From contig NZ_JAQOSQ010000014.1 in the NCBI RefSeq assembly GCF_030068455.1, positions 82,726-146,725 on the forward strand: DNA of 64,000 nucleotides, written 5' to 3'. Made by a program: the position numbers and the translations under genes. This stretch comes from Roseofilum casamattae BLCC-M143 (GTDB lineage: Bacteria > Cyanobacteriota > Cyanobacteriia > Cyanobacteriales > Desertifilaceae). How positions within the stretch are numbered: position 1 is the first letter of the stretch; each line of letters opens with the position of its first letter. This document shows positions 37,501-46,655 of the stretch, piece after piece. The notes beneath the pieces were generated by a model, which searched no databases, was not told where the DNA came from, and saw nothing but the letters and a program-made list of their open reading frames with translations.

Positions 37501-38352
37501 CTAAGATTGCAACGCATTCAGTAACGTTTGGCGCATGATAGAAACGGGAACGGATCGCCCCAGCCAGAGTTCTAAAGCCGCCGCTCCTTGTTGAACTAAC
37601 ATTTCGCTGCCGTCAATGGTGGTGAAACCGAGAGCATTTGCTAGCTGGAGAAACTGAGTCGGACGAGGATTATAAATTAGATCGTACGCGATCGCGCCAC
37701 TGGGGAGTTTACTTAAATCCTCTTTGCTCCCAGGAGAGCAGTTTGTATCGGGAAACATCCCCACTGGAGTACTATTGACTAAAAGAGTGGTTTCAGCTAA
37801 TAGAGAAGATAATTCCTGCCAAAGATGAATGTTTAACGGAGCGTCCCAACTGTGCTGAAACCTTTGCAATCGATCGCGATCGCGACCGACAATATGAATT
37901 TGAGTTACTCCCAACTGCAAGCAACCCGCTACTACGGCTCGGGCAGCGCCTCCATAACCGAGAATTGCGACCTTAGCATCCGACCAGTCACGAGCCATCC
38001 TTTGCAAAGGAGCAATAAATCCGGCAACATCCGTATTGGTTCCGCGCCATCCGCGATCGCTCCGCCAAAGGGTATTCACCGCTCCCACCGCTCGTGCGAC
38101 GGGAGTAATCTCGGACAAATAGGGAATGACGGCTTGCTTATGGGGAATAGTCACATTCAATCCCAGGGTTCCCACAGCATGTAGTCCTTGCAAAGCCGCC
38201 TCCAGATGCTCCGGAGCCACGGGAAACGGGATATAAGCACAGTCAACCCCTAAATCTGACAATGCTGCATTATGCATAGCGGGAGACAATGAATGTTCCA
38301 CGGGGTGTCCGATAATGCCGAGCAGGTCTGTCGTGCCTTGAATAGGTTGCAT
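37501..38352 (-). CDS. aroE: Shikimate dehydrogenase (NADP+)
   Basis: AroE reduces 3-dehydroshikimate to shikimate in aromatic amino acid synthesis. Substrate residues are in HPVEHSLSPAMHNAAL and LNVTIPHKQAV (catalytic Lys), and in GTNTDVAGF (Asp). The NADP-binding loop is ILGYGGAARAVVAGC near residue 130, and NSTPVGMFPD follows near 205. I start at the ATG at 38352 (283 residues); an in-frame TTG at 38361 adds three residues. Length and motifs are normal. Confidence 0.92.
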   Translation of the reverse strand: MQPIQGTTDLLGIIGHPVEHSLSPAMHNAALSDLGVDCAYIPFPVAPEHLEAALQGLHAVGTLGLNVTIPHKQAVIPYLSEITPVARAVGAVNTLWRSDRGWRGTNTDVAGFIAPLQRMARDWSDAKVAILGYGGAARAVVAGCLQLGVTQIHIVGRDRDRLQRFQHSWDAPLNIHLWQELSSLLAETTLLVNSTPVGMFPDTNCSPGSKEDLSKLPSGAIAYDLIYNPRPTQFLQLANALGFTTIDGSEMLVQQGAAALELWLGRSVPVSIMRQTLLNALQS

Positions 38353-38569
38353 TACTCGCAATATTTACCGATTTTGACTTAAGTGTAATCGCTTAAACTA
38401 TTATCTCGCAAGCGGATACATTTGAGTTAGTCAAAGAATAAAATGGAAAACATTATGGCGATCGCAAGTCTGGTTAACCGGTAGCGAGTTCATTTATAGT
38501 AGCGGTGAGTCCATTCATCGCTTACCCCTGCGATCGTCCCTCTCTAGCCACCTCCTGCCACGGAAGACC

Positions 38570-40537
38570 ATGACCCTTGTTTTGCCTCCCAACTTCAACT
38601 CCTACCAGCAGAACCGACAGGTTTTCATGCAAGGCATCGATCGCATTAAGCTCGCTCTAGAATACTTTCAACAACATCAGCACTCCCTGTCCCTAGAGCC
38701 TCCGGTTTGGCCGCAATATTCTCATCTGAGCTTGCTCCAAGCAGAATTCCAGCTCTCGAACTTTGAAATTGACTTAATCCTGCTTTGTGCGGGTTGCGAA
38801 ATCGATCCGGTCATCAACATTATCTGTGGGGAGATCCGAGGGAACTCCAACCTGAATGCTCCGACCCTGATGTTAGCTCTAGCGGTTTTGCCTGAAGCCA
38901 ACTTCAGCATTCTTTCCCCAGAAAAACCCTTACTCAGTTGGCAGTTGATTACCATGGAACCCCATGCCATTCTCACCCAAGCTCCTCTCAAAATTAACCA
39001 TCGCTTGCTATGTTATCTCCTTGGAGAAGACACGGTCGATCCGCAATTGCAAGGCTATGTTCGAGCGGGAAACTCTAGTGGTTCCCATACTCCCCTAGCT
39101 CAATCCCATCAAGACTTGGTCGAACAAGCCATGCACTCTTGGTCATCGCAACGGTCTATGCAAGACTTCCCGGTGTTGCAACTGTGCGGTTCCGATATCC
39201 AAACGTCCTATCAAATTGCTGAGGCGATCGCCGAACAAATGGGATTTAATCTGCAAGTCATTGCGGCCAAGACTCTGCCTCAGAATATCAAAGAACTCTA
39301 TAACTTACGGCTGATTTGGGAGCGAGAAGCCATGTTAAGTTGGCGCATTCTCCTCCTCGATGCTTATGAAATTAATCCGGATAATACTGCCGTTCATAGC
39401 TCGATCAAACAATGGATTGAATGCATAAATACACCTCTAATTGTTAGCAGTGAAGACCGCTATTCCAGTCAGCGACGACCGATGATAACTCATGTTATTC
39501 CGCCTTTAAGTTATGAAGAACGCAAGCAGCTTTGGCAAGATTATCTAGGTTCGGTAGCATCTGAATTAAACGGACAGCTCGAACGAATTGCCGGACAATT
39601 TCATTTAAATGTGAATGGCATTCAAACAGCGAGTCAACAAATGCTGGCAAACTCTACGGCTGAACCGGATGAGTGGAGCCAACAACTTTGGTCGATTTGC
39701 CGAATGCAAGCCCGTCCTCGGTTGCAAGATTTAGCCCAGTATATTCAACCGAAAGCCTCGTGGAATGACTTGGTTTTACCGGAAGGATTGCAAGATATTT
39801 TGCAGGAAATGGCAGCCCATTTGCGACAGCGCGTAAAAGTCCAAGAAGAGTGGGGATTTCGTCAGAAAAATAGTCGGGGTTTGGGGTTAAGTGCCCTGTT
39901 TGCTGGCGGTAGCGGTACGGGGAAAACCATGGCAGCCGAGGTTTTGGGACAAGAGTTGCAGTTGGATCTGTTTCGCATCGATCTGAGTGCGGTCACCAGC
40001 AAATATATTGGCGAAACGGAAAAGAATTTGCAGCGAATTTTTGATGCGGCTGAGGTTGGGGGTACGATTTTATTATTTGATGAAGCAGATGCCATGTTTG
40101 GGAAGCGAACGGAAGTTAAAGATAGTCGCGATCGCTATGCGAATATTGAAGTGAGTTATCTGTTGCAGCGTATGGAAGCGTATCAAGGTCTGGCGATTTT
40201 AACCACGAACTTGAAAGATTCCATCGACCAAGCCTTTTTACGGCGCATTCCTTTTGTCTTAAACTTTCCGTTTCCGAGTAAGGAAGCGCGAGCGGAAATT
40301 TGGCGGCGCGTGTTTCCGAAACAAACCCCAACGGAAGATTTAAATTACGAGCGTTTGGCTCAACTTAATGTAACGGGGGGGAATATTCGCAGTATTGCTC
40401 TGAATGCGGCGGTTTTGGCCGCAGATGCAGACGAACCGGTGCGGATGGAACATATTTTTAGCGCGACGCAAACGGAATATCTTAAGTTAGGAGCGTTGCT
40501 AACCAGTTCGGAAACGAGAGGTTGGTTTAAACAATAA
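38570..40537 (+). CDS. AAA+ ATPase of the eCIS-associated type
   Basis: The 655-residue protein has an N-terminal helical/winged-helix-like region (residues about 1-180: LSLLQAEFQLSNFEIDLILL), a degenerate middle ATPase-like region (about 195-340) without Walker A, and a C-terminal AAA+ domain: ALFAGGSGTGKTMAAEVL near residue 440, ILLFDEADAMFGKR near 500, LAILTTNLKDSID near 540 and an arginine finger candidate in FLRRIPFVLNF. Proteins of this build are one of the usual components of extracellular contractile injection system loci, and also occur alone. No other eCIS gene lies next to it. A DUF4157 giant gene is 32 kb away. It converges with the phosphopantetheinyl transferase gene. Confidence 0.8.
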   Translation: MTLVLPPNFNSYQQNRQVFMQGIDRIKLALEYFQQHQHSLSLEPPVWPQYSHLSLLQAEFQLSNFEIDLILLCAGCEIDPVINIICGEIRGNSNLNAPTLMLALAVLPEANFSILSPEKPLLSWQLITMEPHAILTQAPLKINHRLLCYLLGEDTVDPQLQGYVRAGNSSGSHTPLAQSHQDLVEQAMHSWSSQRSMQDFPVLQLCGSDIQTSYQIAEAIAEQMGFNLQVIAAKTLPQNIKELYNLRLIWEREAMLSWRILLLDAYEINPDNTAVHSSIKQWIECINTPLIVSSEDRYSSQRRPMITHVIPPLSYEERKQLWQDYLGSVASELNGQLERIAGQFHLNVNGIQTASQQMLANSTAEPDEWSQQLWSICRMQARPRLQDLAQYIQPKASWNDLVLPEGLQDILQEMAAHLRQRVKVQEEWGFRQKNSRGLGLSALFAGGSGTGKTMAAEVLGQELQLDLFRIDLSAVTSKYIGETEKNLQRIFDAAEVGGTILLFDEADAMFGKRTEVKDSRDRYANIEVSYLLQRMEAYQGLAILTTNLKDSIDQAFLRRIPFVLNFPFPSKEARAEIWRRVFPKQTPTEDLNYERLAQLNVTGGNIRSIALNAAVLAADADEPVRMEHIFSATQTEYLKLGALLTSSETRGWFKQ

Positions 40538-40563
40538 GAGCCTTATCTACCAGAAAATCGAAT

Positions 40564-41304
40564 TCACAACGGCAAGCAAAATTGCTCAATCTGCCAATTA
40601 TCTCCCGGCACGGCCGCCGCCGCAAGGGTATTCTCCCCACGCTCTAGGGGAAATAAATGCCAATCCGTAGTTTCTGTTTCTGAAGATAGCGAGATACTTG
40701 CACTATTCTCATTTAAAATAACCTCAGCTTCTTCCAGTCCGACTAAGCCAATTCCCCGAGCTTTGAGATACGCTTCCTTATATGTCCAGTAGCGGAAAAA
40801 GAGAGCGGACTGTTCGCTGGGAGTTGCACTGGCGATCGCCTCATATTCTCTCGGTAAAAAAAAACGTTTGGCTAACGAGAGGGCATTGGGCATCGGACGG
40901 AGCACTTCCAGATCGACTCCGATACGCTGATGCCAGACAAAACCATAAACTGCCCGTCCTTGCGAGTGAGACAGATTAAAGTTGAGATCGGATGCGGGAG
41001 AGGCTAAACTGGGTTTCCCGCGATCGCTATACGCAAATTGAATGACTTTCGGTTGTATCTGTAAATACCCGGCTAACAACCGGCGCAAAATACCGCGGGC
41101 CAGGATAAAATAATCCCGATGTTCGGGAAAATGAAATCGTTGCGCTCTCTCCACTTCATCGGGAGACAGAAGAGAGAAAAACTGCGGCACTTGGTTCTGG
41201 TACGCCTGGAGATCGACATGCCAAATATGGATCTGGCGATCGCCCAAACCATCTCCTATTCTCCCATCCAAACCATTCCATTCATCCTCACGCACAGCAC
41301 CCAA
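40564..41304 (-). CDS. 4'-phosphopantetheinyl transferase (Sfp/HetI type)
   Basis: The protein moves phosphopantetheine from coenzyme A to carrier proteins of fatty acid, polyketide or peptide synthesis. Family motifs are RGILRRLLAGYL near residue 70, FNLSHSQGRAVYGF near 110, RIGVDLEVLRPM (Mg-binding Asp) near 130 and FFRYWTYKEAYLKARGIGL near 170. The first codon at 41304 is TTG and no ATG is available before the conserved region, so the exact start (TTG or the GTG nine bases later) is uncertain. It is the last gene of the exosortase cluster, 23 bp after the Wzz-like gene. Confidence 0.85.
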   Translation of the reverse strand: MGAVREDEWNGLDGRIGDGLGDRQIHIWHVDLQAYQNQVPQFFSLLSPDEVERAQRFHFPEHRDYFILARGILRRLLAGYLQIQPKVIQFAYSDRGKPSLASPASDLNFNLSHSQGRAVYGFVWHQRIGVDLEVLRPMPNALSLAKRFFLPREYEAIASATPSEQSALFFRYWTYKEAYLKARGIGLVGLEEAEVILNENSASISLSSETETTDWHLFPLERGENTLAAAAVPGDNWQIEQFCLPL

Positions 41305-41327
41305 CCCGATTAGTTATTTATTATTAA

Positions 41328-43568
41328 TTATTTGCGTAACGTCCATCGCCGAGCCGGAGTTTGAGGAGTCTTACCATTATGACCATTACCGTTATGACTC
41401 GGCTCGGGAACAACCTGTCCGTTTGCTTCGCGATCGCTAACCGCAGTCTCCACAACCGCTGATTCTACTGGAGGCAGCAACGGTTGAATATCCGTTTCTT
41501 CCCCATTAATGGCAATGCCCAATAGTCGATAATCTTCCGAATCTTCCAGCAGGTCAATGGTATCGCCCAATGGACCAGCAACAGTATAGCCCGCCCGAGT
41601 CACCAAAACTATGCCATCCGTATACCCCTCCAACATCAACGGATCGTTGCACATATCCAACGACGAAGCATCCACCACGATAAAATCAAAGCGCTGGCGA
41701 GCATCTTCCAGCAACATGCGCATCTCCGCCGACTCAATGACTGCTGCGGCATATTCGTAAGGGCCGAAACTAGGCACAATATAGAGATTGTGAATGCTGG
41801 GAACGAAGCGAATGCAATCGCTCAATTGACTGTAATAGCGCAAGGGTTCCAGACGAGGCAGATCGTCCGCCGCCATATCGAACACATGGGCAAAACTGGG
41901 ATTGCGCAAGTCCGCTTCCACGAGCAGAGTCCGCTTGCCCGCTCTAGCAGAGGCGATCGCCAAATTATACGCCGTCACCGTCTTCCCTTCCTGCCGAGTA
42001 CAACTGGTAACTAACACAACTTTCGGCTTCTCTTCCACTTGGCGCAACGTACTGCGGAAGCGTTCGTATGAATCCAGATAAGGAGAATGGGGCGAAACGA
42101 TCGCCGGCACTTCCACGCCATAGCGCTTCCACTCTTCCACTAAAGGCAGAATACCCAAGAGCGCCACTTCGCGCTCGGTCACAAAATCGCGAATATCCTC
42201 CATAGTTTGCATCGCCTTGGCCAGCATTCCCAAGCCAAAAATCGCCACTGCTCCCAACAAACTTCCTCCCACTGCTCCCGCTGGCAATAACAAGCGCATG
42301 GGTAATGGTCGAGTTGGTGGAATTCGTTCCGCTAATTGCGGTCCCTGGGCCAATTCCAAATTACCCACGGCTTCAGCTTCGGCGGTTTGTGCGTCGATTA
42401 ATCTCGCCTGAATCGTATCGTAAAACTGCTTTTTCAAGGCAACTCTCTGTTGCAAGCGAGCTTGTTCGGCTTGAGTATTGGGAAGTTGAGCGTATTCTTG
42501 CCTTAGCTCTCCCGAAACGGTTTGGGCAACTGCCAGTTCTTTTTGCAACGTTTCTTGCTGCGTTTGCAAGGCCACCAGTTCCTGCGCCAGAGCTTGACGG
42601 GCCGGATCTAGGCTGCTATCCCTGCGAATTTGCTCGCCACTGACCAAAGGAGCTGCCAACCCATCGCCGCCAATAACTTCTGCCGCTCTGGTGGCTAACA
42701 AATTCTCTGACGATCGCAATTGCCGGCGCAGTTCGATCATCTGCGGATTATCCGGGCGCAAGGTTTGAGCCAGTATTAGCTCTTGCGATTCTAGCTCGTA
42801 TAATTGCGATCGCAATCGTTGAATAATCGGATCGGCACTCAACGCGGCTGAGGCATAAGCTTGATCGGGAGTTAAGCCCAACTGTCGCTCCAAACTCCGC
42901 ATCTGCGCTGCAATGGACTCCAGTTGCAACTGTAATTGTCGTTGCTGTTGTTCGTTCCCCGTAATTGCGCCCGGTAATTGCGCTCGTTTCAGTTCGTCAA
43001 ACTCCGTTTTCCGAATAAACTGCTCTAACTCCACTTCCGCCGATCGCAATTCTGTCTCTACTTTCGGCAACCTTTCCTCTAAGGTTGCGATAATTGCCAG
43101 CAGACGACTCGTATTCAGATTCCGGCTTTGTTTAATTGTTTCTTCAATCAGTAATTCAGTAATCTTGTTGGCTTGAAATTTATTCTCTAAAGTCACCGTA
43201 ATAATCAGCAAGTTCGGAAGCTTACTGTTATGTTTAATCGATGCTTGTTTTTGCAGTTCTTTCGGAGTAATACTAACTTTTGAGTGAGTGGCAATATTTT
43301 CTAAGACTTCGGGAGTTAGCAATAACTGTTCCGGATTTTCCTTCAGTTGTTCCCGTTGTGCCAGAATACTTTCCCCAGTTTCCGAGATCGTAATTTCAGG
43401 ACTGGTAATTTGAAGAGCGGCTTGGAATTTGAAGGTCGTTAGCCCCGCCGGGGGTTGCATAATAGCGAATACTCCTCCTCCAGCCGCCCCTAAAAGAAGT
43501 CCGAGGGGAATGGCTAACCAATATTTTTCCAGGGCAATCTTATATTTTTTGATGAGAGGAGAAGTCAT
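41328..43568 (-). CDS. Wzz/BY-kinase-like polysaccharide chain-length protein without tyrosine tail
   Basis: This 746-residue protein has an N-terminal Wzz domain between membrane helices at about 17-40 and 415-440, with a long coiled coil of Gln/Glu/Leu between them. Residues about 500-690 form a CpsD/MinD-like ATPase: VTSCTRQEGKTVTAYNLA (Walker A), TLLVEADLRNPSF (Walker A', with Glu replacing the usual first Asp) and FIVVDASSLDMCNDPLML (Walker B). Bacterial tyrosine kinases normally end with a cluster of tyrosines; here the last 65 residues contain none. It therefore probably supports polysaccharide polymerisation or export, perhaps without autophosphorylation. It lies 86 bp after the export gene. 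Confidence 0.85.
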   Translation of the reverse strand: MTSPLIKKYKIALEKYWLAIPLGLLLGAAGGGVFAIMQPPAGLTTFKFQAALQITSPEITISETGESILAQREQLKENPEQLLLTPEVLENIATHSKVSITPKELQKQASIKHNSKLPNLLIITVTLENKFQANKITELLIEETIKQSRNLNTSRLLAIIATLEERLPKVETELRSAEVELEQFIRKTEFDELKRAQLPGAITGNEQQQRQLQLQLESIAAQMRSLERQLGLTPDQAYASAALSADPIIQRLRSQLYELESQELILAQTLRPDNPQMIELRRQLRSSENLLATRAAEVIGGDGLAAPLVSGEQIRRDSSLDPARQALAQELVALQTQQETLQKELAVAQTVSGELRQEYAQLPNTQAEQARLQQRVALKKQFYDTIQARLIDAQTAEAEAVGNLELAQGPQLAERIPPTRPLPMRLLLPAGAVGGSLLGAVAIFGLGMLAKAMQTMEDIRDFVTEREVALLGILPLVEEWKRYGVEVPAIVSPHSPYLDSYERFRSTLRQVEEKPKVVLVTSCTRQEGKTVTAYNLAIASARAGKRTLLVEADLRNPSFAHVFDMAADDLPRLEPLRYYSQLSDCIRFVPSIHNLYIVPSFGPYEYAAAVIESAEMRMLLEDARQRFDFIVVDASSLDMCNDPLMLEGYTDGIVLVTRAGYTVAGPLGDTIDLLEDSEDYRLLGIAINGEETDIQPLLPPVESAVVETAVSDREANGQVVPEPSHNGNGHNGKTPQTPARRWTLRK

Positions 43569-43654
43569 AGGAATTCTCAGAGGTGGAGGGTGGACAAAAT
43601 ATCAGGCTGGTGGGAAGATGCACTCTTTTTTACTGTAGCTTAGGATCGACTGGA

Positions 43655-44983
43655 TTAGGGAGTCGGTGCGGGTGCTGGGGCTGCACTCGGTGCTGGAGTT
43701 GGACTGGGAGTTGTTCCGGGGCTTGGTGTCGCTCCGGGGCTGGGAGTTGTTCCGGGGCTTGGTGTCGTTCCTGGAGTTGGTGTTGGCGTTGGGCTGGGAG
43801 AGGGGGAATTATTGTTATTCAGGTTTGTATCGACGGTAAAAACATTAGTAATGTTATCGCGGAACTGTCGCCAGAACAGAAGGAAGGTTAAGACGTCTTG
43901 GAAGGGTCGAGTAATGCGCGTGAGGGTGGAACTGAGTCGAGCGAGTAAGTTGCGATCGACGACAATAATGTCGTTGTCGAGTAGTTCGATATGTTGCGAT
44001 ACATCTCCAGACAAGGCCTGTTTGCCATCAAGGGTATAAGTTACGACTTTACCTTGTTGGCGATCGAAGCGGATTAAGCCAATTTTCCGCAATTTGGTTT
44101 CTTCAAAGTTGGGACTAATGGCGACTAAAGCATCGAGAAAGGTGCTGCCATTGGGCAGAGTGAGGGAACTGACGGTATTGACGGTATTGCGAACGATATC
44201 AATGTCGATGGTCTGTTGCGATAAATTGGAGGTGGCAGCCAGTTGGCGATCGTAGTCAAGATCGTTGCGATCGCGTTCGGGAACGATAATAACGTCTCCA
44301 TCTTCAAGGCGCACGTCGCGAGCGCGATAGCCGTATTTTAACGGAGTTAACAAATCTACGGTTGCTTCTAATACCGAACCATCCACTAAGGTACGGCGGA
44401 CAATTATATGGCGCAGATCGGCAGCTTGAGTTGCTCCTCCAGCAATGGTTAAGGCATCGGCAACGAGGGGAAGAGGAACGGCTCCGATGGGATAGGTTCC
44501 CGGTTGCACGACTTCTCCAGTAATAATAGCTTCAACGGGTCGGCGATTGCCTAATGTGACCAATACTTCCGGTTCGATGACAAATTGATTGAAGCCAAAT
44601 CGCAATTTTTCTTCGACTTCTTCTATGGTTAATCCTTTCATACTCACTCGCCCAATTAAGGGAGCGATCGCATTGCCTTGTAAATCAATGAGTGCTTGAA
44701 AATTTAAATCGGGAAAGTTAGGTACGTTAACGCTTAATGAATCTCCAGCTCCCAAACGATAAACATCAAATTCTGGCGGAATATTGACATCGGGATTGGT
44801 ATCGAGATCGAGAATTGTCCCGCGATCGCGCAAACGCTCTCGTGCGTCTTCGAGCAGGCGATCGACTGAGGTCGGACTATCCACATCAACGGTCGGAACT
44901 TGAGCCATTGCCTGAGGTGGAATCAGCAAGCCCAGGGTAAGGGTAAAACTAATGGAGAGGGTTAGGCGTTCGGGAGCAGACAT
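43655..44983 (-). CDS. Polysaccharide export outer-membrane protein (Wza-like)
   Basis: This 442-residue protein has a signal peptide (residues 1-27, ending AMA), then a Poly_export domain (EFDVYRLGAGDSLSVNVPNF, near residue 75) and SLBB beta-grasp domains (residues about 150-190 and 255-340; AIITGEVVQPGTYPIGAVPL). It would form the outer-membrane or periplasmic channel for surface polysaccharide. No lipobox Cys is evident. The C-terminal 45 residues are an unusual Pro/Thr/Ser/Gly repeat (TTPSPGATPSPG). It sits 9 bp downstream of the exosortase-associated gene. Confidence 0.9.
   Translation of the reverse strand: MSAPERLTLSISFTLTLGLLIPPQAMAQVPTVDVDSPTSVDRLLEDARERLRDRGTILDLDTNPDVNIPPEFDVYRLGAGDSLSVNVPNFPDLNFQALIDLQGNAIAPLIGRVSMKGLTIEEVEEKLRFGFNQFVIEPEVLVTLGNRRPVEAIITGEVVQPGTYPIGAVPLPLVADALTIAGGATQAADLRHIIVRRTLVDGSVLEATVDLLTPLKYGYRARDVRLEDGDVIIVPERDRNDLDYDRQLAATSNLSQQTIDIDIVRNTVNTVSSLTLPNGSTFLDALVAISPNFEETKLRKIGLIRFDRQQGKVVTYTLDGKQALSGDVSQHIELLDNDIIVVDRNLLARLSSTLTRITRPFQDVLTFLLFWRQFRDNITNVFTVDTNLNNNNSPSPSPTPTPTPGTTPSPGTTPSPGATPSPGTTPSPTPAPSAAPAPAPTP
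43703..43774 (-). repeat. 36-bp tandem repeat encoding the Pro/Thr-rich tail
   Basis: Two 36-bp units, 43703-43738 and 43739-43774, nearly identical, each encoding 12 residues of the TTPSPGATPSPG kind, flanked by diverged copies. It lies in the 3' end of the export gene and may change length by slippage. Confidence 0.75.
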
Positions 44984-44992
44984 GGTTCTATA

Positions 44993-45745
44993 CTAATCTT
45001 GAAAGGCAGTTTCCATTAACGTGGTTTGCACCAGAGCGACCAACGAACCGGCAATGTCTTCAGCTTCGGCTTCAATATCTCCGAGAGGCTCGATCGGTAT
45101 CATAATCGAGACGGCCATCCAGGGCGCGCGATCGCCGGCTATCTGGGCTTTGCGATCGGCTATAAACCAGTCTACTGGGGCTGCACTCCCTCCAGTCGGC
45201 CAAGCATACCATTGGACAATAGCATAGGTTTGCGCGCTATTCCAACCGCGCAGAAACCGCGATCGCACGGTTAGGGTTTGGCTCGGATCGTCGGGATTTC
45301 TCACCTGCCAGGTTTTGTTGCGATAGGAATCCGTTTTCCAGCGATCGAAGAATTGGTGTTGAAACCCATTAAAATCCACCCACTCTACTCGAGGTTGATT
45401 GGTGCTGGAATTTTGACTCAATAGGAAAATAATAATCGGTTTTTCCCAATCGCCCCTGAGTTGTTGATAAGACCATTTATTGCCACCTAAAGGAATAACT
45501 TGTTGCTCGGTTATTTCCCAACCCGGAAGAGCTAATCCTTCATTACGGATTTCTTTTAATGGTTTAATTGCCGATACTTTCGGGGCGCTCATCCAAGGCC
45601 ACGACCAACTGAAATATCCCGGAATGCCCTTGAAGAGCAAAAGGATTAATAAAAATCCCAGTAATGCTAACAGCGGCCAAGACAGCTTGCGCTTGCTAGA
45701 GGAAGAAACATCATCAGTCGGAGTCGGAGGATTCAAAGGTTTCAT
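44993..45745 (-). CDS. Cyanoexosortase A system-associated protein (EpsI-like)
   Basis: The 250-residue protein has an N-terminal membrane helix (residues about 22-42, WPLLALLGFLLILLLFKGIP) and a large extracytoplasmic domain with many Trp and Tyr (WSYQQLRGDWEKPIIIFLL, WDKRYN-like loops, WYAWPTGG). It is of the type found directly after cyanoexosortase A and related to EpsI/DUF3485. Its 5' end overlaps the exosortase gene by 32 bp. Its role in the exosortase pathway is unknown. Confidence 0.75.
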   Translation of the reverse strand: MKPLNPPTPTDDVSSSSKRKLSWPLLALLGFLLILLLFKGIPGYFSWSWPWMSAPKVSAIKPLKEIRNEGLALPGWEITEQQVIPLGGNKWSYQQLRGDWEKPIIIFLLSQNSSTNQPRVEWVDFNGFQHQFFDRWKTDSYRNKTWQVRNPDDPSQTLTVRSRFLRGWNSAQTYAIVQWYAWPTGGSAAPVDWFIADRKAQIAGDRAPWMAVSIMIPIEPLGDIEAEAEDIAGSLVALVQTTLMETAFQD

Positions 45746-46619
45746 CAGTGTCTTCCAAGTAGTCGTCCGTATCGATCCAGTTCAGTAAAAGCACCACGAT
45801 ACCTAACATGCCTGCCGAGTATAAATCGCCTCCCCAGCTTTCATGGAGCCAATGAAATAAGGCATCATTGCCCGTGCCGTGAAAGTAGGTTAAGAGGCTG
45901 TTGCGGATAATATTCGCCAACACGCTAATCCCTACCGATCCGACAAGGAGGAGAATAACTTTGCGTCTGGACTCAATTGCCCCCGTCCAATACAGTAGCA
46001 TTAAGGCAACATAGAGACTGGTAAACAACATTTTCAGTCCCGCACAGTGGGGAGCCACCTCTACGAGCCGGCCGCCTGTGGAAAGATAGATACCATTAAC
46101 GGTGACATCCATTCCCACAATACCAGAGAGGATAAAGCCTGCGGTGCTGGAAATAAAGCTTTGCAGGGGCAGAATGTAGGGTTCGATTAAATAAGGGACT
46201 TCCGTCGGAGTTGCTAGAGCCACGAGCAGCAAAGGAAACCATTGCAATTTTAATCCGGGAATGCCTTTGAGCCACAAGCACATTCCGGTTAAGATGAGCG
46301 GAAAGGATAGGTTGACCAAATCGGGAAGTCCGGTAGCATAAGCGACACCACCGAGACCGAGGAGAACGCCGCCGAGGGGAGCCGAGCGATCGCGCAGTTT
46401 CATCCATTGCTCGCGTTTTGTCCAGAAGATATAAGCGGCGAAGGGCAGGCCGATTAACCCATGGCTGAAGTATTCGTGTTCGATACTAATACTTTTATTC
46501 AGCCAACCATCACACCAATGAATCAGCAAAGGGCCATAGATGAGCAGAGGTAAGGCGATAAGGGTGTAGTTGAGCCAAGACCTCGGGATAGCGTTGGGAA
46601 AGGGAGATTGTTGGGTCAT
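45714..46619 (-). CDS. crtA: Cyanoexosortase A
   Basis: A 301-residue polytopic membrane protein with about eight hydrophobic segments. It bears the exosortase catalytic triad: Cys in VAPHCAGLKMLF (near residue 190), Arg in LANIIRNSLLTYF (near 232) and His in LFHWLHESWGGDL (near 253). Exosortases are thought to cleave and transfer PEP-CTERM proteins as these reach the surface, and usually stand with polysaccharide genes, as here. No PEP-CTERM target is encoded in the window. The symbol crtA follows the name cyanoexosortase A; it is also used for a carotenoid enzyme. Confidence 0.88.
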   Translation of the reverse strand: MTQQSPFPNAIPRSWLNYTLIALPLLIYGPLLIHWCDGWLNKSISIEHEYFSHGLIGLPFAAYIFWTKREQWMKLRDRSAPLGGVLLGLGGVAYATGLPDLVNLSFPLILTGMCLWLKGIPGLKLQWFPLLLVALATPTEVPYLIEPYILPLQSFISSTAGFILSGIVGMDVTVNGIYLSTGGRLVEVAPHCAGLKMLFTSLYVALMLLYWTGAIESRRKVILLLVGSVGISVLANIIRNSLLTYFHGTGNDALFHWLHESWGGDLYSAGMLGIVVLLLNWIDTDDYLEDTDETFESSDSD

Positions 46620-46655
46620 GGGATGAAAGTTTGGCGATCGATCTATGGTTTGGGT

